In this document: piece by piece, positions 44,375 to 55,190 of the stretch
Position numbering within the stretch: the first letter of the stretch is position 1
Layout: every line of letters starts with the position of its first letter
Source of the DNA: Bedellia somnulentella
Taxonomy: Eukaryota > Arthropoda > Insecta > Lepidoptera > Bedelliidae
Assembly: GCA_963576735.1 (NCBI GenBank)
Contig: OY755173.1
Span: 15,656,873-15,720,872 of the forward strand
DNA length: 64,000 bases
Reading direction: 5' to 3'
Translations under genes and position numbers: made by a program
The notes under the pieces: model-generated
Database searches by the model: none
Told to the model about the DNA's origin: nothing
Seen by the model: the letters and a program-made list of their open reading frames with translations, nothing else

Positions 44375-45876
44375 TAAACAGCTAAAAGTGTCTGACAATT
44401 ACCTTTTTTTCGGAAGCTGGTGAATATCATTTCACGTTTTGTATCTGGAGTAATCTCTTTTGCTTAGAAAGAGTGGACTACTATGCTAAGGGGAAGATGT
44501 AACGTGATTGAGGAGTTCAGTGATAGTAAGGAAGGACAAATCACCCATGTGCCTCTCTTCACAAAAAAGCCTACCGTGAACCACCTTGCTGGATATGCCA
44601 GACACATTTGATATTTAAAACGTTACGTCTTTTGGAATTGAGGAGTCATATCACTAATGAAAACTGTGAGGACTTAAAAAAGGGTCATAATTTCGTTATG
44701 CATTAAAAGGTTTTTAATCGTATCCCTGCCCATGATGCTAAGAATCTAGGCTGTTGTGCAGATGTCGTATTCAAACACGAAAGACAAGTTTGTAAACATG
44801 TGCAAATGAACAAATTGTTGTTTTATTTTAGAAACAGCTTCTGTTTGCGACATTGTTAGTTAAGTTTTTTTAAGGGTTTTGGTATTAAAAAAAACATTCG
44901 TTGTTTCCGTGAAAGAGTTTATGTTATTGATAAGATATAGATATTATATTATTATATAGATGTTTGAAATCATTGACTATTTATGTTATTTTTAAGTTTG
45001 GGCCCGATAAGACTGACATTGTCACAACATGATAAGACTTTAATTAAATATTATAGAAAAAAATATATTGATAAGAGTGCATTGACTAGGCATGGCTAAT
45101 ATAGAACATTATAGGCCTAATAAGCTGGCTAACCCAGAAGGAAATATTCTATGTACATGTTCTAATCAAACGTCTAGGACCTAACAGTCAATTCTGAGAA
45201 ATTTTTTCCTCATGCTAAAATAAAGAGATTTTTTATAGGCAAAACAACTCTTAACAATAAAAATATCTAAGTTGAGAATACTCAACTTAGATAGTCACTC
45301 AACTCAGTTATAACATTATATTTTTGAACAAAAAAGGATCACTTGCAGCCAAACCCAATTTTTCATACAAAATTCAATAAACAACTAAGTCATCTACGTA
45401 TGCATTTTGATATTTTTGAAATATCTTAACCACGCTACATGTTATGTATTTGAGTCAGATTTCATTAAAATAGTTGAGCTGTTACTGTGTGATTGTTAAC
45501 GCAATACTAAAAATAAGACTTCATTATTTGATAAGAGGTAATTTGGTAAATGAATCATCAACATGCTATTTCGAAAACACGTTCAAATATGTGCATTGCA
45601 AAGAATGTAACCATATAGCATACAAAATGGTTTAATTTATTTATTACTTTATTTTAGGAGCCAATGGTTATAAAAATATATTAACGCGGGTCTGCTTAAG
45701 TATTTATTTAATTGCTAAATAAAAAAAATGACAATACACGCTCACATACATTTCCTCATTTAAACTTTGGAAAATATTACAAATTGCATTTTATTGAAAG
45801 GCTTTTCAATCGTGTGTGACTGTAGTACTGAAGGGAACCATTATTACTTTAATACCGTTCCTTGTAAGAACAATGA

Positions 45877-45913
45877 TCATTTTCAATTTCAACGTTTTGA
45901 AATTGAAAATGAT
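45877..45913. repeat. Perfect ~17-bp hairpin
   Basis: ATCATTTTCAATTTCAA and its exact inverse are separated by only three bases. Confidence 0.75.
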
Positions 45914-46126
45914 TTTGAATATTAAATTAGTTTGACTGTGCGTAAAATTATTAAAAACTTTTGGGTATTTCTTTAGGAGTCATCCTTGTTTTTTTTTCAA
46001 ATATTTCATTTCATAATATTTATACTCCACGCTAAGATTGAAGCACTAAAAACCCATCGACGTAGTGAAGAACAAAATGAATAGTTAATTTAGCCATACG
46101 CAGGTAAAAGGTCACACACAACAAGA

Positions 46127-46393
46127 CTACAGCCGCAACATTGAACGGTACAATGATAAAGAGCAGTCGCCAGCCTGCCACAGTAATTTGGCGTGTTCAG
46201 TGTACACATGACCTGGATCCGAGGTCTGTGCTGAGGTCAACCCGTTGCGACCAACTTTGGCAAGGAATTCCTCTTTGCTGGAGCCGAAAATATCCTGATT
46301 ATGTTTATATATGAACATATTACATAATACTATAGCGTAATTAGTAGCGTAATTAGCTTGCTTTTGTGACAGATCTGTAGTAGAGGAAACCAC
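46127..46393 (-). pseudogene. 88-codon ORF, possible stranded exon
   Basis: The minus strand is open from 46393 to 46127 and its second half has protein-like composition, less AT-rich than the surroundings (EEFLAKVGRNGLTSAQTSDP, then EHAKLLWQAGDCSLSLYRSM). Possible acceptors are CTACTACAG (~46380) or AATCAG (~46297). No donor follows before the TAG. The last segment resembles helical-repeat (TPR/FAT-like) text, but I cannot name a family. It may be a captured or decayed exon. Confidence 0.25.
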
Positions 46394-47102
46394 ATAGTCT
46401 TTACACCAAACACTATACGGGAGTCAGACACTCCATGTATTTGCAAAGTATTGTAATTATTATTTAATTGTTCCGCGAAAGCTTAGACAGCGAATGCTCA
46501 CCGAGAGAAAAAAAGATATTATGCATACTAAAAATTTCTTTCAATGCGCTTTAAGTAATGCGTTATTAATAATGACGAAACAATACATATTTTTAAATTA
46601 GAAATCACTTTTAAGCAATTTGCATGCGTCTGCTTTATAAAAGTTGATTATTCAATAATAAACAATAACTGGTAGGTTGTCTCAATAAATAATTCATTCA
46701 ACATGTATATAACAGTATTGTGTTGATATAACAAGAGCATTCCCACAGCCGATTCCGTAAAATAGAAAAGAAAAACGTCTAGATAATATAATTGATAAGA
46801 TTCCCACAATTGTTGTGTATTGGCGCGACTTGCAGTTTTTATTCGAAGGTGAAAGTTCGAAAGGCCACGAGAATATTAAAAGCGATACTCGAAATAAAAC
46901 GTAATAGGTTTGCCGAGGTTGTTTACTTTCTACAATTATTTAGATTATTTTAAGACTTGGTCCAAGTTGTGCAGGCACTAAAGTCATTAATGGGCGCATG
47001 TAATACTACAATTTTTAACTTAACTGTGTAACTGTTTATTATGAAGACGTAAAATAAATAAAAACATTTATGCGGATTAATAATCGCTCTTCAAATTTTA
47101 GT

Positions 47103-47213
47103 CATACATACATACATACATATACTCACGGCATTAAATCCCTAAAAGGGGTAGCCAGAGCTGAGAAATTATAAATTCCTCAGCCACTTTTGGAAGTTGA
47201 GTGGGGAAAAGAT
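47103..47213 (-). mobile_element. RTE-tailed SINE, 3' part only
   Basis: CATACATACATACATATACT through TGGGGAAAAGATGG; truncated at the core. Confidence 0.85.
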
Positions 47214-49784
47214 GGGAAATTTTAGTCACTTGGATTTATATTAGTTGCAGTAATACAAAAACATGTAACTGTACATAGTCGGTCCCACTCATTGCTCGTT
47301 AGAAAGTTACTAATCGAATTACCGTGCCCTTCTAACGAGATCTCCATACGTAATTGTTTAATAGTTGTATTAACGGTTTGTCAGCAACTGTCTTAATTAG
47401 CTAGTTCATTGAAATTAAAAGTGATTGATTGATGGCCATGTTGGTTTATCCAACTTTTTACTGATTTGTAATTTAATTGATTTTGAATGCCATACACATA
47501 CATACATAGTGCGTTCACGCGAGCCGTCATTGCCTGCACTAGCCGTAGCCTTTTGTATACAAAATGGGGGTAAGCGTATCATGAAAACTATAATTTTAAA
47601 TGAAATAGAAATTGAATTGTTTATTTAATCACTTATTCTTAACTTACGAAATATGTCGATAGCCAAGGAAATTACTTCAAAAGCTTTTAAATTTCGAACT
47701 GACTTAAAAACAAAAGAAAACATGGACGCGTGAGACATTTTTGTGAGTGAAATCACTGCTAATACAAATATTATTCAATTAAATACGATAGCACAATTGC
47801 AATCGAAAATTAAATGCAGAATATACTCATACCCTCAGCTTCTATTTTAAAAACTATCGAACAATATTTTGAAAAATTATGGCAAACACTCGATCTTCAT
47901 TTGCATTTATTAATATTTTATTCCTAACTATTCTAACTTCCTGTACTGCCTGGAAGTCCATCGCTGAGGATTAGTGACACTTATTATTATTATTTTATTG
48001 CCTTCATTAGGATTTATTATATTGATGTCGATGTATGTAGCAAAGTTTTTCTGTCCGAAGTTTATCTATCCTATTTATACTTATTTCTATGTGTATTTCT
48101 TGCGTAATAGTAGTAAACTTAAAATTATATTGGTGAAGATTTATAATTGGTACAAGAAAATTCATATAGTATTTTATAAGTTATGTTTTGCTGTTAATCT
48201 TCCAATAAAATAAAATAATGTCATAGTACGTATTAAAGAGCTCGTTTAAGCCTTTAATAATAGCCATAACTTTTCACGAATAATCCCAATAGATATCCAG
48301 CATTATCTAGTTATCATTATCTCATTGTTGAAGAGCCGTTGTGATGTTCGTCATACCTACAATTGAGGTGAACTAATTCCATTATAAGGTGATCTTGGAA
48401 GACGTCAAGGATATATCAATTATTGGCACGCTTCACAGTATCTTCAATGAAAAGAAAAACAGAATTTACTAGTTTTGTTTGCTTGTTTCTTTCTGTACCT
48501 GTGTATTATATATTGAAAAAATATGAACCACAGCTTAAATTAATATAAGATACGACATACAGGGAAAATTTCACAAGGAGTCTCCTCGAAAAGTTACACC
48601 ACGAAGGTAGTGTCGCGAGTTCACATCAATATAAGATGTGAATAAATAAGTCAAGCTCACGCATGATAATGGCAAAATTGACAGCAAAACCTAACATCTG
48701 TGTCTGCCGTACATCTCTGTACTTTACTGATATTATTATAAAGCTAAAGCATTATTTTTATGATGCGCTAGTCTCAGGAACTACTGGGCCGATTTAATTT
48801 ATCATCGTCTAGTGTTCGATAGATATCAAGGCTATAGACTATATATCATATTAATCATAATAAAACGCTTACTACAGGTGCAATCGAATTAAGATTATTT
48901 GACTATGACGAATATAAGAATCCTTATTTTTTTTTCAAAGCAGTGTAAATATGTCTTATTTCTGTTAATACAAACGGTAGCTAATAGCTAACTAGAAATC
49001 TAATAATCATAATCAGTGATCATTCATCGTAAAGCCAGTGAACTCATAATCCAGTGATAGGCTTCCAACAATAAGTCTATAAATCTAGGTCGGTGTAAAA
49101 GGGCCAGGACAGGTCTGCCCCGCTTAATGACCCATCACGTTGCAGCTTTGCTTAGTTCTCAGCACGGTACAATAAACTGTGTTGCTGCTAGTACTTCCTC
49201 AAATACTGGGTTAATGTGCACACAATAATTTTGTTTGAAATGCATCGAGGAATATAGCAGGCAGGGAAAGATATTGATAAGATCTTTTTAGCTTCCTTAG
49301 CATTTGGGTATGTTTTCGCGTAAACCATTTATCCTTCTCACTGCTACGCTAACTTTCGAGTTTGTAGAAAACGTAAAATTTTTGCCATTTTTCGGGATCA
49401 CAATGGGAACAGGTCCACGGAAGAACGGGAAATGTGGTTGAACAAACTACCGAGTAAACCTTTACCGACCGAGCAAAAATTGCGAGATGTGCTAAGACGA
49501 TCAGAGGGCGAATGTCAGAATCTGATCTGAATAACGCGACTGTAATTTCACAAAGGGGAATCAAATTGTATACTACTCTTAAACAGACGTAAACAGTACG
49601 AACATTAATTTCTTCTTTTTCAAGGAATCTATAGTTAATGTCGGAGAAACTTCCTTTCATGTTAGTGACGTAGAACTGTCATTTTGAGAATCATATGTTG
49701 AACGCCTATAGTAGCCGGTGGGTGGTCATTTGATGAGCAAAATACGCATATAAGCAAAGCAAGCATCTTCTATTACTTACATTG
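47214..49784. other. Intergenic, no gene seen
   Basis: A plus-strand 79-codon ORF at 47974-48213 is Ile/Tyr-rich and AT-driven; treated as chance. Confidence 0.45.
48731..48890 (+). mobile_element. Helitron 5' region relic
   Basis: ATTATTATAAAGCTAAAGC and CTCAGGAACTACTGGGCC parallel the first ~70 bp of Helitron 1. No 3' end found. Confidence 0.5.
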
Positions 49785-49890
49785 TCCATTTCTTCCATTG
49801 GGAAGGCAATGACTATCGATTGCCATTTGGTGCGAACCTACTTAACCTCTCGCGCTCATCATTCATCAGTCTTCTCATGTACAGAGACCT
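49785..49890 (-). mobile_element. RTE LINE 3' fragment, diverged
   Basis: TTCCATTGGGAAGGCAATGA, CTATCGATTGCCATTTGG and CATCAGTCTTCTCATGTAC follow the inverse RTE 3' end. Confidence 0.7.
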
Positions 49891-50070
49891 CTATTAGAAA
49901 ATGTATCATTTAGGGGGCCGATTAATGTAGAATGAGGTGTATGAGAGATACTGTCTTCACATCTTTTGTGAGGTACGCCGCCATTATCCTAACAAAAACT
50001 GACAGTAAGTCTCGTGACATATCTACTGGCATTGACATGCCTCATGCTGCGGGGACTGTCCACCTACCTA

Positions 50071-50192
50071 CCTATACTCACGGCTATAAACCCCAAAAAA
50101 AGATACATTCATTAAAACGGTCCAATACCCAACCTAAGTCGCCTAGTACGGCACGCTCAAGAAGAAATGGGTTTGTGCTATTCTAAAACATA
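50071..50192 (-). mobile_element. RTE-tailed SINE, internally deleted
   Basis: TATACTCACGGCTATAAACC, then a jump to GTCGCCTAGTACGGCAC and GTGCTATTCTAAA. Confidence 0.6.
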
Positions 50193-50600
50193 AAGCTTAT
50201 AAAGCGATGTTTCCATGTCATATACTAATAATATCAATGCCAGTTGTCTTCACAGGGTATGTTAGTTATCGTTCGTGGTTTGAATGCCGATCGCATGATG
50301 TTACTATATTAAATCAATTTGGTATACGACAGAATTTCTTTGTGAAGGTCAGACGGTAATACAAATAATTTCGTAATAATTCAGGTTCCTTAACGGTGCC
50401 ATAAGAAAAGTTTTTGTTAAAATCGTAAAAATAACGCGTGCCGTATGCTAGTGAACATGCGAGGCTAAGTACGAATTTATTCCTACACCCAAAGGCAGGT
50501 AATGTCTGTTAGAGTATAATGTTGATTATTTTCTTAACTATTTTCAAGTCCATTCTTTTAAATTCGGAGTATTGTGTTTTGTACTGGAATTCTTTCTTTA

Positions 50601-50785
50601 CATACAATCATACACTCACGGCTGTAAATCCCTAGAAGGAATTCCTCAGCCACTTTTAGAAGTTGTGTGTGCTTAAGGTTTTTGGTGATGGGTCTCCAAC
50701 CGCATCCCCAAAAAACACTTAAAAAAACCCCCAACACCTTTCGCCGTCTCTTAAAAACACCCACGGGAAGAGATGGGGTAATCTA
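50601..50785 (-). mobile_element. RTE-tailed SINE, shortened
   Basis: CATACACTCACGGCTGTAAA to GATGGGGTAATCTAT, with a ~25-bp deletion after GAAGGAATTCCTCAGCC. Confidence 0.82.
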
Positions 50786-51248
50786 TTTAAGTCTAAAATA
50801 TATGCTTATATTTATCGTAATTGACTTTACAATAATAAACTACAATTAAAAAATTTTAAACAGTATGTCATCATCAGTCGCAAAGTTTTTTTTTGTTCGC
50901 TCGTTTTATAATTCCCCTTACTTAACTACTTTTGAAATGTGGATAAATTTAAAGAGGATTCAAATACCGTTAATTGAATCCGGAACTTGAGGAAAAAATA
51001 CTGAACGGAGCAGAAAAAACTGCATATTAGTGAAATTTCAATGATACTTTTGATAGTGACTTTGTTCAGTCATGCAACAGGATAAGTAAAAACTAACATA
51101 CATTATCTATCCACCCACAACGCCGACTGTAATGGAAGTTGGTCGCCTAATACGGAAAGGTGAATAAACTAAACAGTATTTTATATGACTAACTTTTAGA
51201 AATGCAAATTTTTCGACAAAATATAAATTCATTACAATATATCTAAAA

Positions 51249-51741
51249 TACATACATACATACATACATATACTCACGCCGTTAATTCCCATTGGGGTAG
51301 GCAGAGACTATCGATCGCCACTTCGTACGATCCTGGCAAACCTCTCTTGCTTCGTCTACATCCATCAATCTTTTCATACATGCTCTTTTATTCTTCATAC
51401 TTCGGACGCCTGCCTTTTTGAGCACACTTTCAATTTGGTCCAAGTGTGTCTTTCGTGGCCGTCCTCTACTAACATTGCCTTCCACATTAGCTCTATAGAT
51501 ACCTTTTACCAATTTCCTATCATCCATCCTCTCGATGTGCCCAAACCATCTCAACATTCCTTTTTCTATCTTACTTACAATATCATCTTTTACACCACAC
51601 CTTTCACGAATCACATCGTTCCTCACACGATCACATAACCTAACATTACAAACTTTTCTGAGGGACCTCATTTCTACTGCATTCACTCTGCTTTCATGCT
51701 TCTTCTGCCACACCCAACATTCACTGCCATACATAAGCGTA
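51249..51741 (-). mobile_element. RTE LINE 3' copy, 150 codons open
   Basis: CATA repeats then the inverse RTE 3' end. The minus ORF 51734-51282 matches the 18091 C-terminus with about ten substitutions. It is truncated at nearly the same 5' point as the 27334 copy. AAAATA on both sides may be the TSD. Confidence 0.92.
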
Positions 51742-51772
51742 GTAAAATAAAATTCAGATTATTCAACTTTAT

Positions 51773-51998
51773 GCCGTGTAGGGTCGGCTTAGAATGGCAC
51801 ACCCCATTCTACATACGGGTGTCGTAAGATGCAACTAAAGGTATGGTGCTTTTAAAAGTAGTTTTTGGGCGATGCGGTTGGAGACCCATTACCAACAATA
51901 CTTTATTTCTACCATCTTGTCCCCCATATAACTTCCAAATGTGGCTAAGGAGTTTTCTAGCTCTGAAGCTCTGGCTACCCCTTTTTGGGAGTTATGTA
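51773..51998 (+). mobile_element. RTE-tailed SINE
   Basis: GTGTAGGGTCGGCTTAG to GGGAGTTATGTATGTG; the same variant as at 44113. Confidence 0.85.
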
Positions 51999-52439
51999 TG
52001 TGCACTGGTGTGGGACAGATAAATTGCATGCCAAAAACAGTAATGCAAAAATTGAGATGACTTTATATTTTAAGGATCATAGAAAACCATGAGGAAAGCA
52101 CTGAACTCTCAGTTTATTTTATAAAAATACCCCCATGTGGCGCACCTTAATTCCTTGCGTCGTATGTAGTCTTATTTTTCCTAATAAAATAAATCATAAT
52201 AATCTTAATCTTAAGAACAAGTTTTATAAACTTTATATATTTTTTCATTTATACTGTGATTAATAAGTTGATATTAGTTGCAATAAGAGGAGCTAGAAAC
52301 TGGATAAAATGGCCACCCAGGGCACCTCACCTCATTTCACGATAACTCCAACACAAGTATGTTTGAATGAAAATAGATTAAACTTTGGGAGTTCGATCAA
52401 GTTATTTATGGCATGAAGTAAATAGAATATAATGTAAAG
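51999..52439. other. Intergenic, no gene seen
   Basis: AT-rich; no recognisable repeat. Confidence 0.4.
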
Positions 52440-52680
52440 TAATTTAAATCTTTTTGTTCATGAAAACCTCATGTGGGGATTATTACTAATAAATAAAGAA
52501 TAAATAAAGGAAAGAAAAATTTCGACACAGGCGGGATTCGAACCCGCGACCTCGAGTATACGCCCCCGTCGCTCTTGCCAATTGAGCTACCGTGTCAATG
52601 GGTGCCAGCTGCCAGCGCCTGTGTCGAAATTTTTCTTTCCTTTATTTATCTTTTATTTATTACTCAATATAATATTTAGT
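52440..52680 (-). mobile_element. tRNA-like core inside an inverted repeat, copy 1
   Basis: 52492-52535 (TAAATAAAGGAAAGAAAAAT, TTTCGACACAGGCG) is repeated inverted at 52616-52655. Between the arms the minus strand has a tRNA-like unit: GACACGG/CTGTGTC acceptor pairing, GCTC...GAGC D-arm, and GCGGGTTCGAATCCCGC T-arm. The anticodon loop lacks U33, so it is not a working tRNA. The left flank (CTCATGTGGGGATTATTAC) is shared with 62205-62480. Confidence 0.75.
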
Positions 52681-53935
52681 TTTATTGTGTCAGTTGTTGT
52701 GCCTTCCTTCAATAAAACTGTAAATTGAAATAAAATGAAATTTTACACTTCTTTTCATTTGGTGTAGTACTTAAGACATAAGAAGAGGTGAAAGGTATTT
52801 TGGTAAACATTAGAATTTACTGTTTATAGCTACAAAGTAACCACTTACTTCCAAATATAAGTAAAAACTGAATTGAATTTATTTTTCAGAAAGACCTAAG
52901 TAATTCTAAACAACTAAAAAATATACTAAAATTCTTACAGAAAGATATTAAATTATTGACTATGTCCTAAAATGTTAACAAAACAATTGGTAGTCCTTCT
53001 ACTCCATTCAATATTTCAACCTAAATTAGGGGATAACAAAATAATGTATAAATTGAGACTGAAAGAAAAATTTCTAACAATGATAGTTTAATTAGATGAG
53101 ATTTTTTTATATTTTAAGGGATAATTTGATTATTTAAATATGTTGCATTTAATACAATTTTAGTTTTAAAGTTTTATTTGTACTAATTGAATATTGAGTA
53201 GGAACATTGAGTAGTAGTTTATTTTTTCTTGCTGATGATATCACTCATGAATCTCATGATAGAATATTTCTAAGTACCAGTGAAACCAGTATATGTGGTG
53301 TTAGTTACAAATAAATCGACAAGCTTACAGTTACTCAAAATAGCGAGCGCTGTACATTAAATAAAAACATCGCCTAACTGATTTAATCTAAAAGCTACCA
53401 TATACATTGAAAAGTAACTTTTAATTTACAAACTATGAAAATTTATATTTCTAAGATCTATTGATCGAAATTATTTCGGTACGTACTCACCTTTTTTTAT
53501 ACAATACACTGAGTATTCTGCCGATGATGGCAAATGTTCTAACACTGACTTAGTCCTTGTAGCACTTGGTTTTAATTTAATGAGGTAACAAATAACTTTT
53601 GCTTTAACATAACACAGTAATTCACGATTTTAAAATGAAATGACCAGAACAGAACACCACAGTCAGCAACCGGCCACAATAAAAAAAGTGACGTTTTAAA
53701 AATACATTTTATACATTTCTGAATGAACTTACTACTGTGAATCTGTTCCTAATCATAATAAAAATATTTTTGGGTCCGCATCGACGACATAGCTTTTCAT
53801 TACAAATATAAAAATAATATTATGTATTTTTATTTAGATCTTACTAACATGGTAATAAAAGTATACTAGCACTAACAAATTATAGACCTTAAATCAGTTT
53901 TTTTTTCATATTTATTATCCTATAACTAAAATTTG
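52681..53935. other. Intergenic, no gene seen
   Basis: AT-rich with no ORF of note. Confidence 0.5.
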
Positions 53936-54030
53936 GAAGTTGAGTTCCAAATGTGGCTAAGTAGTTTCTGGCTCTTCAACTTTGGTTACAATCTTTAGGA
54001 TTTATGGCCATGGGTATATGTATGTATATC
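53936..54030 (+). mobile_element. RTE-tailed SINE, 3' fragment
   Basis: GAAGTTGAGTTCCAAATGTGG to ATGGGTATATGTATGTA. 54031-54499 holds nothing I recognise. Confidence 0.75.
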
Positions 54031-54508
54031 TAAAATATAACTGTATGATATTAATCATGAAGGCTGCTTGCTTCAGTACATCAGTAACGTAACTTCTTTG
54101 CTCACATTTGCTCGATATTGGTATTAACATATAATATAACATCAACTTCACATCGATTATCAATCAGACGTCGGTCGCATGTATATAAAAAAAGCACTTA
54201 AAAATAAAATGAATATTCAAGAGGGGCAGAGGGGCATCCTCTATGAAGATTGTGGTGCAGACCCACGTGCCCCAGGTACATTGTTCCGATTATCCTTTCA
54301 AAGCCATCGATCTAAGTTTGCCCATTAGGATGTTGGTTTTACACTATTCAAGAAAATACCAAGTGATATGTTAAATGCACTTGGGCAATGTAGATCCGGC
54401 ATTTAGGTTCAAAAAACTTAATCTAAAAAAAATAAGCTGGCTGAAAAGGTTTTGAACCCAAAGCCGCTAACAAAGCAGTCAAAAAGAAGTTAAATACTTG
54501 TGTTTTTG

Positions 54509-55019
54509 CGGCGCGGCTGATTCGACCGAAAAAAAGAATGAGAATCTTCTTTTGGCGGGAAGATCAGCTGTGATGTCAAGTTGACGTTTCCGCCAATGTT
54601 TGGCTATTGACACCGAATATTGACGTGAATGGATGGATGGATATGAAATTAATGGATTGTTTTATAGTATTTTATTCAGTTTTTCGCTTATATTTAATTG
54701 ACTCCAATATGGGATGATAATAATGTTGTGTTGGGAGAATTATTAGAATACCTTAGATTAGGTTGCAAAACGAAGAGTATAAAAAAGAAACCGTTTATTG
54801 TAAAGAAAAATTAAATTTGAAGCTCCTTAAACTTAAGTTTCTTAGTTTATTTCCTAATTGTGCTTTGTTTAATACTTTTAGTAAGGCTTTGAGCCATTTG
54901 TAAGTTTACATAGATTTTCGGTTGGCTCAAAAGATCAGGAAACCAGGGCCGTAAAATCATTATTTATATTATCTGGGCCATTATGTAAAAAAAGACTTTC
55001 GGTGAAAATAGCCTCGGCC
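54509..55019 (+). mobile_element. Non-autonomous DNA element, copy 2 (511 bp)
   Basis: The same family as 4259-4816 over its full length (~88-90% by eye, with a ~35-bp deletion). It starts CGGCGCGGCTGATTCG and ends AGCCTCGGCC. GTGTTTTTG flanks it at 54500-54508 and 55020-55028, a perfect 9-bp (at least 8-bp) TSD. It ends 171 bp before the start codon of the ISXO2-like gene. Confidence 0.85.
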
Positions 55020-55190
55020 GTGTTTTTGTTGTGTTGTGGGTTTACTATATTGTCTGTGGGTTTACTTTATTTCTATTTTATTTTAGTAAATTAGTTATAT
55101 TTTGTTAAGGCTTTGTTCGAATTTTGTGAATGTTGGATTTGTTATTGTTATTAAAGAGTCTGTAAAGTAAGATTTGTTTATGCACTAATT

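Larger units (their letters stand above)
44375..47102. other. Intergenic, one possible exon relic
   Basis: No gene firmly supported. See the hairpin at 45877 and the ORF at 46127-46393. Confidence 0.45.

Noticed and set aside
52530..52598. Functional tRNA gene on the minus strand
   Set aside because: Acceptor, D- and T-arms look good, but the anticodon stem does not close with a 7-nt loop and U33 is missing; the unit is repeated with flanking sequence at 62270, as expected for a repeat.
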